Source: HdN1 sp052035295 (GTDB lineage Bacteria > Pseudomonadota > Gammaproteobacteria > Pseudomonadales > Ketobacteraceae). From it: a stretch of 38,602 bases of DNA. The DNA is taken from contig JBPOHS010000170.1 of the NCBI GenBank assembly GCA_052035295.1, positions 1 to 38,602 of the forward strand, in the 5' to 3' direction. This document shows positions 1 to 7,431 of this stretch, in pieces; positions within the stretch are counted from its first letter, which is position 1; each line of letters begins with the position of its first letter. A program made the translations under genes and the position numbers. Under the pieces are notes generated by a model, which had not been told where the DNA came from, did not search any database, and was given only the letters and a program-made list of their open reading frames with translations.

Positions 1-1639
1 GAATCTGTTTTTTCAGCGGGCGGTCGAGATTGTCGAAATCCAGCAGTGCATTCGGGTGTACGCCGATCTGGGTCGCAATGATGAATTCCAGTCGTGCAAG
101 ACCCACTCCCTCGCAGGGCAGTTTGCATACTTCGAACGCCATGTCGGGGTTGGCGAGGTTCAACATGATTTTGGTATGCGGCTTGGCCAATCCGGTCAGA
201 TCGATTTGGGTTTTGTTGAAAGGCAGTTGCCCTTCGTACACATAGCCGATGTCGCCTTCCGCGCAGGATACGGTGATTTCCTCGCCATCGTGTATGAGGC
301 TGGTGGCATTGCCCGCGCCCACCATGGCGGGAATACCCAGCTCGCGGGATATGATGGCTGCGTGACAGGTGCGCCCACCGCGATTGGTGACAATGGCGGC
401 AGCGACTTTCATCACCGGTTCCCAATCCGGATCCGTCATGTCGGTTACCAGAATATCACCCGGTTGTACCTGGTTCATCTGCGCTGCGCTCTCGATCACC
501 CTTGCCTTGCCGACGGCGATTTTGGCCCCCACGCTTTTGCCTTCGCAAATCACGGTGCCACGCTGCTCCAGTTTGTACACTTCATGTATCAGCGCACTCT
601 TGGCGGCCTGGACCGTTTCCGGGCGCGCCTGCACGATGAAAAGCTCGCCCGTGATGCCGTCTTTGGCCCACTCGATATCCATTGGCCGTGCCTTGCCGGC
701 CTTGGCGGAATAATGCTTCTCGATGATGACCGCCTGTCTGGCGAGAGACAGGACCTCGTCGTCATTGAGACAGAAGCGTTCCTGGTCACGCACATCAACA
801 TTGACGTTACGCGTCGAAATGCCGGCGGTGGCGTCATCACCATATTCCATGCGAATCAGCTTGCGCCCACGGCGCCGCTTGATAATGGGGCGGAAACCCG
901 CAGCCAGCGTGGGTTTGAAAACATAGAATTCGTCGGGATCGACAGCACCCTGTACGACGTTTTCACCCAATCCATAGGCACCGGTAATGAATACGGCATC
1001 GCGGAATCCTGATTCGGTATCCAGCGTAAACATGACGCCTGCGCAAGCTTTGTCAGAGCGGACCATCCTCTGGACACCGATGGACAAGGCAACGTCCATG
1101 TGGTTGAAGCCCTGATGGACACGGTAGGAAATGGCGCGATTGGTGAACAGCGAGGCAAATACCCGTTTGCAGGTGTGCAGCAGGTTGTCATGACCCCGGA
1201 TGTTGAGATAGGTCTCCTGTTGCCCGGCGAATGAAGCATCCGGCAGATCCTCTGCCGTGGCCGAACTGCGAACGGCGACATCCATCAGTGGGTGGGCGCC
1301 GCTCAATTCATCGTAGGCAGCCTTGATTTCAGCGGCGAAATCCGGTGGTATTTCTCCTGCGCGTATCCAGTGACGTATTTGTTGTCCGGCGACGGCAAGA
1401 GCGTTCACATCCGTGGTATCAAGCGTTGCCAGGATGCCGCCAATTTTTTCGTTCAACTGGTTAAAGTCGAGATAATAACGATACGCATCTGCCGTGGTGG
1501 CAAATCCATTGGGCACCTGAACACCCTGCGAAGATAGCTCGCGATACATTTCACCCAGCGACGAATTCTTGCCGCCCACCTGGGCGACATCGTTGACGCC
1601 AAGCTCGATAAAACGTTTGATATAGCGAAAGGTTTGCAT
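1..1639 (-). CDS. ppsA: Phosphoenolpyruvate synthase, 3' part outside window
   Basis: PEP synthase converts pyruvate and ATP to PEP, AMP and phosphate for gluconeogenesis in the cytoplasm. The visible 546 residues begin MQTFRYIKRFIELGVNDVAQ and follow the family order: N-terminal pyruvate/ATP-binding domain with the VGGKNSSLGEM signature near residues 20-30 and AVRSSATAEDLPDASFAGQQ about 125-145, then the swivelling phosphohistidine domain with GGRTCHAAIISREL. The histidine of that motif is residue 426 (codon 362-364), close to the catalytic His421 of E. coli PpsA. The reading frame continues through base 1, so the C-terminal PEP/pyruvate TIM barrel is off the left edge; full-length family members are about 790 residues. 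The start is supported by an AGGAG box 8 bases upstream. It lies 16 bases after atpC on the same strand, suggesting co-transcription. Confidence 0.93.
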   Translation of the reverse strand, partial: MQTFRYIKRFIELGVNDVAQVGGKNSSLGEMYRELSSQGVQVPNGFATTADAYRYYLDFNQLNEKIGGILATLDTTDVNALAVAGQQIRHWIRAGEIPPDFAAEIKAAYDELSGAHPLMDVAVRSSATAEDLPDASFAGQQETYLNIRGHDNLLHTCKRVFASLFTNRAISYRVHQGFNHMDVALSIGVQRMVRSDKACAGVMFTLDTESGFRDAVFITGAYGLGENVVQGAVDPDEFYVFKPTLAAGFRPIIKRRRGRKLIRMEYGDDATAGISTRNVNVDVRDQERFCLNDDEVLSLARQAVIIEKHYSAKAGKARPMDIEWAKDGITGELFIVQARPETVQAAKSALIHEVYKLEQRGTVICEGKSVGAKIAVGKARVIESAAQMNQVQPGDILVTDMTDPDWEPVMKVAAAIVTNRGGRTCHAAIISRELGIPAMVGAGNATSLIHDGEEITVSCAEGDIGYVYEGQLPFNKTQIDLTGLAKPHTKIMLNLANPDMAFEVCKLPCEGVGLARLEFIIATQIGVHPNALLDFDNLDRPLKKQI

Positions 1640-1655
1640 GACAACTCCTGTGTCT

Positions 1656-2090
1656 TCAATAAGGGCGACGGGCGTACTTTTTTCTTAGTTTGCGAATGGT
1701 GCGTAATTGCGCACTATAATGAGAAAGGGTTTCGATGACGGCGGCATAATCGATTTCCGATCGTTGGTTGGCGAAATTGCGTTTGGCCTCTTCGATGGCC
1801 TCCTGTGCGGCCGCCTCATCGACATCTTCGGCCCGGGTGATCTCATCGGCCAAAATCGTCACGATAGTCGGCTGCACCTCGAGAAAACCACTGGATACAT
1901 GAAAGAGGATTTCTTCGTTGTTGCGATCAATCACACGTACCGGCCCGGGATCCAGCTGGCATAACAAGGGGGCGTGACCTGGCAAGATACCCACGTCACC
2001 ATGCGTGCAGCTGACCACGACCATGCGTACGCCATCGGAAAAAATCGAACGTGCGGCGCTGACGATCTCGCAACGGACGAGCGCGTCCAT
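1656..2090 (-). CDS. atpC: F1Fo ATP synthase epsilon subunit, stand-alone copy
   Basis: Epsilon links the F1 gamma shaft to the c-ring and can inhibit ATP hydrolysis. The 144-residue protein has the usual two-part layout: an N-terminal beta-sandwich (residues 1-88) with the family motifs CEIVSAARSIFSDG, GDVGILPGHAPLL, and FHVSSGFLEVQPTIVTILAD, and a C-terminal helical hairpin from about 90 to 140. Length is normal for the family. What is odd is the place: epsilon is normally last in the atp operon directly after atpD, but here the upstream side (above 2090) holds no beta-subunit gene and the downstream neighbour is ppsA. It could be a second copy, or the only copy displaced from the operon; the window cannot decide. 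Subunit identity is clear, its in vivo role is not. Confidence 0.9.
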   Translation of the reverse strand: MDALVRCEIVSAARSIFSDGVRMVVVSCTHGDVGILPGHAPLLCQLDPGPVRVIDRNNEEILFHVSSGFLEVQPTIVTILADEITRAEDVDEAAAQEAIEEAKRNFANQRSEIDYAAVIETLSHYSAQLRTIRKLRKKYARRPY

Positions 2091-2248
2091 AAACTGCCTG
2101 CCTTCCCATGCCTTCTGCAGGGTGAGTATCCACGGAATGGTTGTTGGAAGCCTCAGACGCTAGAGGGAAAGTGTGACAGTTTTGATGATGGTTTCACTTT
2201 GACGGAATTAAAGTTAGCGAATATTGATCTGCTTCAATACTTGGTGCC

Positions 2249-2506
2249 ATGCCGGACAATGCTTCCGCCAGGTGCGGATCAAAATGCCTGTCTTTCTTGC
2301 GTTCGATCAACGTCGCGGTACGCCCGGATTGCCGGGTGCAGGGAGTGGGAAGGCAGCTCGTTGGGTGGGTGCTCGCCTATGGACGTGAACAGGGCTGCAT
2401 AACGGCAGAGTTGAATTGCTACATTACCAATGAAGCCGGGCAGAAATTCTGGGAAAAGACAGACTTCAAGGCGATCGGATATCATTACCAGATCCGTTTG
2501 TCGTAG
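2249..2506 (+). pseudogene. Remnant of a GNAT-family N-acetyltransferase
   Basis: The 85-residue frame matches only the C-terminal half of a GNAT acetyltransferase. It has the acetyl-CoA-binding motif A region (VRPDCRVQGVGRQLV, residues about 24-38), followed by the helix-strand-helix pattern AELNCYITNEAGQKFWEKTDFKAIGYHYQIRL that closes many GNAT folds. The preceding four strands are absent; a stop at 2225-2227 closes this frame. Another frame just upstream (about 2190-2250) reads LTELKLANIDLLQYL, which resembles a GNAT N-terminus, so an internal deletion with a frameshift is plausible. No ribosome-binding site precedes the first ATG. I infer a decayed gene; a short functional protein is unlikely because half of the fold would be missing. 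Confidence 0.5.
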
Positions 2507-2552
2507 GACGGCAGGCGGCCCCTTTGCCGTTAACCAGGTGTACAACGTGAAC

Positions 2553-2882
2553 ATGAAAACCAAGTGGTTGATCTTGATAGGTAATTTAGGGCCTTTGTTG
2601 CTGGCATTGGGTATTTTGCCAGCAGCCGTTCGCGATCTGCCCCCGGGATTGACGCCGGAATCAACCTTTGCCCACGTGATGCTGGCCGCGTTGCCGGTCT
2701 TGCTGGTGGCGGCGGTGGGCGCGCTCATGACGCTGGTCGGGGGCATTTCCCTTTTACTGGACTGGAAGAAATCAAAGCGAGCCATGACCTTGTCGCAGAA
2801 ATGCTGGCTGGCGTTCGCATCCCTTTTGCCCCTGGCATTCGCCCTGCTGTTTTTTGCAGGTGTTGTAAAACAGAATTTTTAA
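2553..2882 (+). CDS. Small multi-helix membrane protein, unknown function
   Basis: I do not recognise the family. The 109-residue protein is strongly hydrophobic with three likely membrane helices: residues about 4-23 (WLILIGNLGPLLLALGIL), about 45-70 (HVMLAALPVLLVAAVGALMTLVGGISLL), and about 86-106 (CWLAFASLLPLAFALLFFAGV). A basic loop DWKKSKR separates the second and third. The ATG at 2553 is preceded by an in-frame GTG at 2547 that has a better-placed AGGTG box, so the protein may be two residues longer. The frame extends further upstream to 2430 but that part lacks a hydrophobic or conserved pattern and overlaps the GNAT remnant. It stands alone between the remnant and the hydrolase gene. 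Confidence 0.6.
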   Translation: MKTKWLILIGNLGPLLLALGILPAAVRDLPPGLTPESTFAHVMLAALPVLLVAAVGALMTLVGGISLLLDWKKSKRAMTLSQKCWLAFASLLPLAFALLFFAGVVKQNF

Positions 2883-3113
2883 TAAATTCAAAAGTCTGCA
2901 ATCGTCGTTAGCCGCTGGCTGCCCTTCTACCCCTCCACCATCCATCGTCTTCGCCGCGCAAGTCATCAATCACAGTGAGTCCACAACGGATTGCATGAGT
3001 CAATTTGTTGTGGCTTGCGACGCCATTTATCCCCTCCGGTTTTCGTTCGGCAACATTCATCTTTAGCGTTAGCGTATCAATTCTGGCGTTATCTTGCGGC
3101 AATCTGTGTCGAT

Positions 3114-3142
3114 TTGACGATTCTGGATTTTGGTAATATGTT
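3114..3142 (+). promoter_or_regulatory. Candidate sigma70 promoter for the hydrolase gene
   Basis: TTGACG (3114-3119) and TATGTT (3137-3142) are separated by 17 bases, which gives a transcription start near 3150, about 30 bases before the ATG at 3180. This is a pattern match only. The rest of 2883-3113 shows no gene that I can support. Confidence 0.4.
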
Positions 3143-3179
3143 ACATGCTCGAAATAACAATTCTGGCAAGAGGGAACTT

Positions 3180-5324
3180 ATGAAAACAAGAAATCCTCAT
3201 CCGTTCACGCTGGTTGCACGTGCTGTGTTATATGCTTGTGTGTGCAGTTTTTTGATAGCTTGCTCAGGCGGATCGTCTGATAACGACGGTTCAGACACGA
3301 CACGCAATCAGGAAAATACGGATAACTCCTCCAACAACGGGGAAACGCCATCGGATGGTGATCAGGGAACGGATACCGGTGGCAGTGAAACACCGCCTGC
3401 CGGTGATGGTGACACCGATGTCGATGATGGTGCTGGCGCTGCAGGTGCAGAAGCCTATTACCGCGAGGCGGAATATCCCTATGTCGTCACGCTGCCGCTG
3501 CAATTCATTACCACCGCAGGCGGCAAGCAGCTTGGTGTTCGCGTTACGTTACCTGCCAACGAAAAAGGTGTACCTGCAGAAGGGGCGTTTCCCACCATTC
3601 TTGTACAGACCGCTTACAACATTAATTTGATGAATCTGCCGAAAGCGCCAGGAGGCGTGTTGCTTGGTGTGCCAGATCCGTTCATGGTGAAGCGTGGTTA
3701 TGTGCAGGTGGGCGTCGATGCGCTGGGCACCGGCGTTTCGCAAGGCGGCTGGGAATTGCTGGGTGCTGCTGAGCAGGAGGCCTACGGTGATGCCGTTGAC
3801 TGGGTGTTGAAGCAGTCGTGGTCGAACGGGAAAATTGGTGCAGCGGGCGCTTCTTATATGGCGATCAGCGCCTTGTTCGCGGCCGAGCAGCGGCCTGACG
3901 ACATACAGGCGATTTTTGCCAGCGTACCGATGGGCGACGCCATGCGTGGTACGGTCGGTACCGGCGGTCTGCTCAATGGGGTGTTCATGAGTGAATGGAT
4001 GACCTCCACACAACGATTGACCACCCAAAACGTGCAGACCGCGTTCATGTTCCCGCGTTATATCAGTCAGATCACCGAAGCCACAAAAGAACATGTGGAC
4101 CAGATCGACAGTTATTACCTGCCCTTGATTGATAACGCGCTCAATGGATCGCCAGAGATTACCTATTACAGCGATTTCTGGAAGACGCGCTCACCACTCA
4201 CGAATATCGACAGAATAAAATCGCCCACCTTCATTTTTGGTGCCTTGCACGACATTTTTCAGCGCGACGAACCCTTGCTGTACGAGCGGCTTAAGCAGAA
4301 CAATGTTGATAGCCGCTTGGTTATTTACAATGGCAATCACATGACCAATTTTGTGAGTGCCTATGTGGGTAACGAGCAGGTGCCTACGATTGCCTATTTG
4401 TTGTTGCAATGGTTTGACAAATATCTCAAAGACCTGGATACCGGCACTGAAAACGTACCGCAGGTGGTGCAGCACGTCAAAAATTACCCGACCAAGAGCA
4501 CGCCGGATACGTATCTCAACGACAGCTATGCCACCACCTCCAGCTGGCCGCACCCGGAAGCGGCGCCTGAGCGTTGGTTTCTGCGTGGCGATAATGCACT
4601 GACCCGCACCGCGCCAACGGGGACGGAAACCACCCACACCATGACCAATCCCGAACACCCTGGCATCGTCGCAGGCAAATCCGCGAGTGGTGGTTTTCTG
4701 GTGTTCGAGGTCACACTCAATGATGGTACGGAATGTTCGCCCAGTTATGAGCAGTGGACGTTGGGGGCGGCGGGACTTGCATCACCACAAACCTGCTTCC
4801 GCAATAACGCTGTCCTTGAGTCTACGGCCCTCAATTATGAAACCGAGCCGATGGAGGAAGACTATTACATCAATGGTCCGATTCAGGCTGACATATGGAT
4901 TTCGAGCACGGTGCCCGATGCCGTGGTTTCCGTACGCATTGATGAAGTGGCCAAAGACGGTCGTGAAGTAAATCCGATTACCAACGGCCAGCTGCTGGCG
5001 TCGTTACGGGCAGTGGATGAAACGCAATCGCGGTTCCTGAAGGGAGAGATGATACAACCCTACCATTATTTGACCGAGGAATCCGCGCGTCTGCTGACCC
5101 CGGGTGAGGTGGTAAAGGTGCCTGTGGAAATTTTCCCCACCAGCGCCATCATTCGTAAAGGCAACCGGTTGCGTGTCTCGATAGCGCCCAGCAATCAAGC
5201 GCAAGGTTTGCTGAATTATCCACGCCAGGCACTCATGGAAGGCGGTGTTACCACCATTCACAACAGTGCACGGTATCCGTCAAGCGTGGTGCTGCCGGTA
5301 GTACCGGTGTCCGCGTTGAACTGA
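3180..5324 (+). CDS. Lipoprotein CocE/NonD (peptidase S15-type) hydrolase
   Basis: An alpha/beta-hydrolase of the X-Pro dipeptidyl-peptidase/cocaine-esterase superfamily, predicted to be membrane-anchored in the cell envelope; the substrate (acyl ester, amide or peptide) is unknown. The 714 residues start with a signal peptide ending in a lipobox, LIAC, with lipidated Cys28, followed by a Ser/Asp/Gly/Thr-rich linker to about residue 90. The hydrolase core has GYVQVGVDALGTGVSQGGW, the nucleophile elbow GASYMA with Ser225, and likely acid and base Asp358 (ALHDIF) and His387 (NGNHM). The C-terminal third is a PepX_C-like beta jelly roll ending before residue 714. The usual elbow is GxSYxG; here the last Gly is Ala. 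The start at 3180 has a GAGGGA box; an upstream in-frame ATG at 2991 would bury the signal peptide and is rejected. Confidence 0.88.
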   Translation: MKTRNPHPFTLVARAVLYACVCSFLIACSGGSSDNDGSDTTRNQENTDNSSNNGETPSDGDQGTDTGGSETPPAGDGDTDVDDGAGAAGAEAYYREAEYPYVVTLPLQFITTAGGKQLGVRVTLPANEKGVPAEGAFPTILVQTAYNINLMNLPKAPGGVLLGVPDPFMVKRGYVQVGVDALGTGVSQGGWELLGAAEQEAYGDAVDWVLKQSWSNGKIGAAGASYMAISALFAAEQRPDDIQAIFASVPMGDAMRGTVGTGGLLNGVFMSEWMTSTQRLTTQNVQTAFMFPRYISQITEATKEHVDQIDSYYLPLIDNALNGSPEITYYSDFWKTRSPLTNIDRIKSPTFIFGALHDIFQRDEPLLYERLKQNNVDSRLVIYNGNHMTNFVSAYVGNEQVPTIAYLLLQWFDKYLKDLDTGTENVPQVVQHVKNYPTKSTPDTYLNDSYATTSSWPHPEAAPERWFLRGDNALTRTAPTGTETTHTMTNPEHPGIVAGKSASGGFLVFEVTLNDGTECSPSYEQWTLGAAGLASPQTCFRNNAVLESTALNYETEPMEEDYYINGPIQADIWISSTVPDAVVSVRIDEVAKDGREVNPITNGQLLASLRAVDETQSRFLKGEMIQPYHYLTEESARLLTPGEVVKVPVEIFPTSAIIRKGNRLRVSIAPSNQAQGLLNYPRQALMEGGVTTIHNSARYPSSVVLPVVPVSALN

Positions 5325-5654
5325 GCGCGTTTACGCAAACGTAACCGGCAAATGTACAGGAGTGACATCTGCCGGTTACAAAAAACTACATGCCATTTTT
5401 TCCCACAAACGTGTTGGTGAGGCGAAACAAGCCCTCATTCTGCTTCATGTAACGATTTTCCTGCCATATCAGCAGTTTTTTGCTGTTCTAGGCGTCATTG
5501 TGGCCGCGCGATACACCAAAATAAAAAACATTTGTTCTTGCAGTATGCGCCCCTGTCAGCATTATCAGTCGCAAATTGTGCCCGTTCCTGACTTTTTGTA
5601 TGCGGCCATGGCGTGCCATGATCCGACCACAACAACAAAAACGAGGGTCGTCCC
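5325..5654. other. 330-base intergenic region with a hairpin and weak promoter
   Basis: No gene is supported here. It holds a perfect 10-bp inverted repeat (see the hairpin at 5341-5379), a small CAGCA/TGCTG hairpin near 5470-5486, and a weak promoter-like pair TTGTGC (5576-5581) and TATGCG (5599-5604) with 17-base spacing that could serve the GH16 gene. Short frames on both strands here have no recognisable protein pattern. Confidence 0.45.
5341..5379 (+). terminator. Hairpin after the hydrolase gene, no U-tract
   Basis: GTAACCGGCA (5341-5350) and TGCCGGTTAC (5370-5379) are perfect reverse complements with a 19-base loop. It lies 16 bases after the hydrolase stop codon, the right place for a terminator or 3'-end stabiliser. 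It is followed by A residues rather than T on the plus strand, so it is not a classic intrinsic terminator. Confidence 0.45.
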
Positions 5655-7352
5655 ATGCAGTACGGAAAAACCGTTATATCCGCGTTGACTGCGTATGTCG
5701 CTTTCATGGCCATTGAAGCGACAGCCGGCACAACATTTACAGGCCAATATCGCATCATCAACCAGCATTCGGGCAAGGCGCTCGATGTGTCGGGATTTTC
5801 CATGGCCGATGGAGGCAATATTCTCCAGTGGGACTATGTGGGTGGAGACAACCAACGCTGGACCCTCTCATCGGCGGGTAACGGGTTCTACACCATACGG
5901 TCGGTCCTGAGTGGCAAAGTCGTTGATATCACGGCGGCCTCTACCGCCAATGGTGCGAATGTGCAGCAATATGCGAGTAATGGCACAGCGGCGCAGCAAT
6001 TCAGTATCGAGGATCTTGGCAACGGCCAATACCGCATTGTCAACCGCGGCAGTGGCAAGGTGCTGGATGTCGCGGCCTGGAGCACGGCCAATGGTGGGAA
6101 TGTTCATCAATGGGCGTGGGAAAATAATGCCAACCAGAAGTGGCAAATTATACCGGTAGACGCGGATACCGGGTTGACCGGGCAATACAGTATGCGTTCC
6201 TCATTCAATAACCGCGCGATCGATGTCAAGGACGCCTCGATGGCGAATGCAGCGCCCGTGCATACCTGGGACTATGTGGCGGCCGCGAACCAGCACTGGA
6301 ATCTGGAATACACCGGCAGCGGCTATTACAAAGTGCGTGCAGCCCATAGCCGCCAACTGCTGGACATCGGTAATGCGTCAACCGCCAATGGCGCCAATGT
6401 GCAGCAGTATCCCGAGAACGGGAGTGATGCACAGCTCTTTGCGTTTCTCCGGAATGGCAACGGTTATGTGCTGCGCAATAAGAACAGCGGTAAAGTCGTC
6501 GACATCCGTGATTGGGGTAATTATAACGGTGCACCTCTGACGCAGTATTCCGCCACCGATCAAACCAATCAACGCTGGCTGTTGCAGCGCCCGAGTACCG
6601 TCGTGAACCCACCATCGAATTCGTCTCGGTGTCAAACGCTCAAATGGGCAGATGAGTTCAATTACAGCGGTTTGCCTGATGCGTCGAAATGGAATTTCGA
6701 GGTGCATACCCCGGGTTGGGTCAATCGCGAATGGCAGAATTACACCGACCGACGCCTGGAAAATGCCCGCGTCGAAAATGGTCGCTTGGTGCTGGAAGCA
6801 CGTCGTGACTGGTACAACGGCTACGAAATCTCATCAGCACGCCTGGCTTCCAACAACAAGGCCGATTTCACCTACGGGCGATTCGAAGCGCGCATCAAGC
6901 AACCGGTGGGACGTGGCACCTGGCCTGCATTCTGGATGCTGCCCACGGACTGGAGTTATGGTGGCTGGCCGAATAGCGGTGAAATCGACATCATGGAGCA
7001 TGTGGGCTACGAGCCGGCCATGATTTACGGTTCCGTGCATACGCGCGATCGCAATCATACCTTGGGAACGCAGTTTACCAAGGGTACCTCCAACGGCACG
7101 GTGGAAAGCAGCTTTCACGTCTATGCCGTGGAATGGTTTCCGGACCACATCGATTTCTTTTTCAATGACCAGAAATATGCCACCTACCGTAATGAAAATG
7201 CGGGCTACGGCACCTGGCCTTTCGACAAGCGCTTTTACATGATTCTCAATCTGGCGATTGGTGGTGACTGGGGCGCTGCGCAAGGGGTTGACATGAATAT
7301 CTTCCCCGCGCGCATGGAAGTGGATTACGTCCGTGTTTATAGCTGCAACTGA
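5655..7352 (+). CDS. Secreted GH16 endo-beta-glucanase with two ricin-type lectin domains
   Basis: Predicted to hydrolyse beta-1,3 (laminarin-type) or related beta-glucans outside the cell. The 565-residue protein has a signal peptide (about residues 1-25, ending ATAGTT), then two ricin-type beta-trefoil domains (about 28-170 and 175-310). Each trefoil carries repeated GKVVDI / GKVLDV / QQFSIE / NQKWQI motifs typical of CBM13-like lectins. A Pro/Asn/Ser linker follows, then the GH16 jelly roll (about 327-565). The catalytic signature is GEIDIMEH, with Glu443 as nucleophile, Asp445 as helper and Glu448 as acid/base. WPAFWMLP and FYMILNLAIGGDWG are GH16 hallmarks. A GAGGG box precedes the ATG. 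Substrate specificity within GH16 cannot be fixed from motifs alone. It is followed by a strong hairpin shared with the convergent zapE. Confidence 0.92.
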   Translation: MQYGKTVISALTAYVAFMAIEATAGTTFTGQYRIINQHSGKALDVSGFSMADGGNILQWDYVGGDNQRWTLSSAGNGFYTIRSVLSGKVVDITAASTANGANVQQYASNGTAAQQFSIEDLGNGQYRIVNRGSGKVLDVAAWSTANGGNVHQWAWENNANQKWQIIPVDADTGLTGQYSMRSSFNNRAIDVKDASMANAAPVHTWDYVAAANQHWNLEYTGSGYYKVRAAHSRQLLDIGNASTANGANVQQYPENGSDAQLFAFLRNGNGYVLRNKNSGKVVDIRDWGNYNGAPLTQYSATDQTNQRWLLQRPSTVVNPPSNSSRCQTLKWADEFNYSGLPDASKWNFEVHTPGWVNREWQNYTDRRLENARVENGRLVLEARRDWYNGYEISSARLASNNKADFTYGRFEARIKQPVGRGTWPAFWMLPTDWSYGGWPNSGEIDIMEHVGYEPAMIYGSVHTRDRNHTLGTQFTKGTSNGTVESSFHVYAVEWFPDHIDFFFNDQKYATYRNENAGYGTWPFDKRFYMILNLAIGGDWGAAQGVDMNIFPARMEVDYVRVYSCN

Positions 7353-7390
7353 TCGGGCCTGATAATAAAAACTTTCTATCTTCTGTGGTT

Positions 7391-7431
7391 GGGCGGGAAT
7401 AGCGGGCTAGTCATCGCTATCCCCGCCCTTT
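7391..7431 (+). terminator. Terminator between convergent GH16 and zapE genes
   Basis: GGGCGGGAATAGCG (7391-7404) pairs with CGCTATCCCCGCCC (7415-7428) with one mismatch and a 10-base loop, followed by TTT. It is 38 bases after the GH16 stop. Its downstream arm overlaps the last codons of zapE, which end at 7407 on the other strand. Confidence 0.7.

Noticed and set aside
56..1012. Long plus-strand frame of 318 residues
   Set aside because: It is antisense to ppsA, which has clear family motifs in the opposite strand; the translated plus-strand protein shows no recognised pattern.
1974..2402. 142-residue plus-strand frame
   Set aside because: Its first part is antisense to atpC and the rest covers the GNAT remnant in a different frame; only the short LTELKLANIDLLQYL piece is of interest and is mentioned there.
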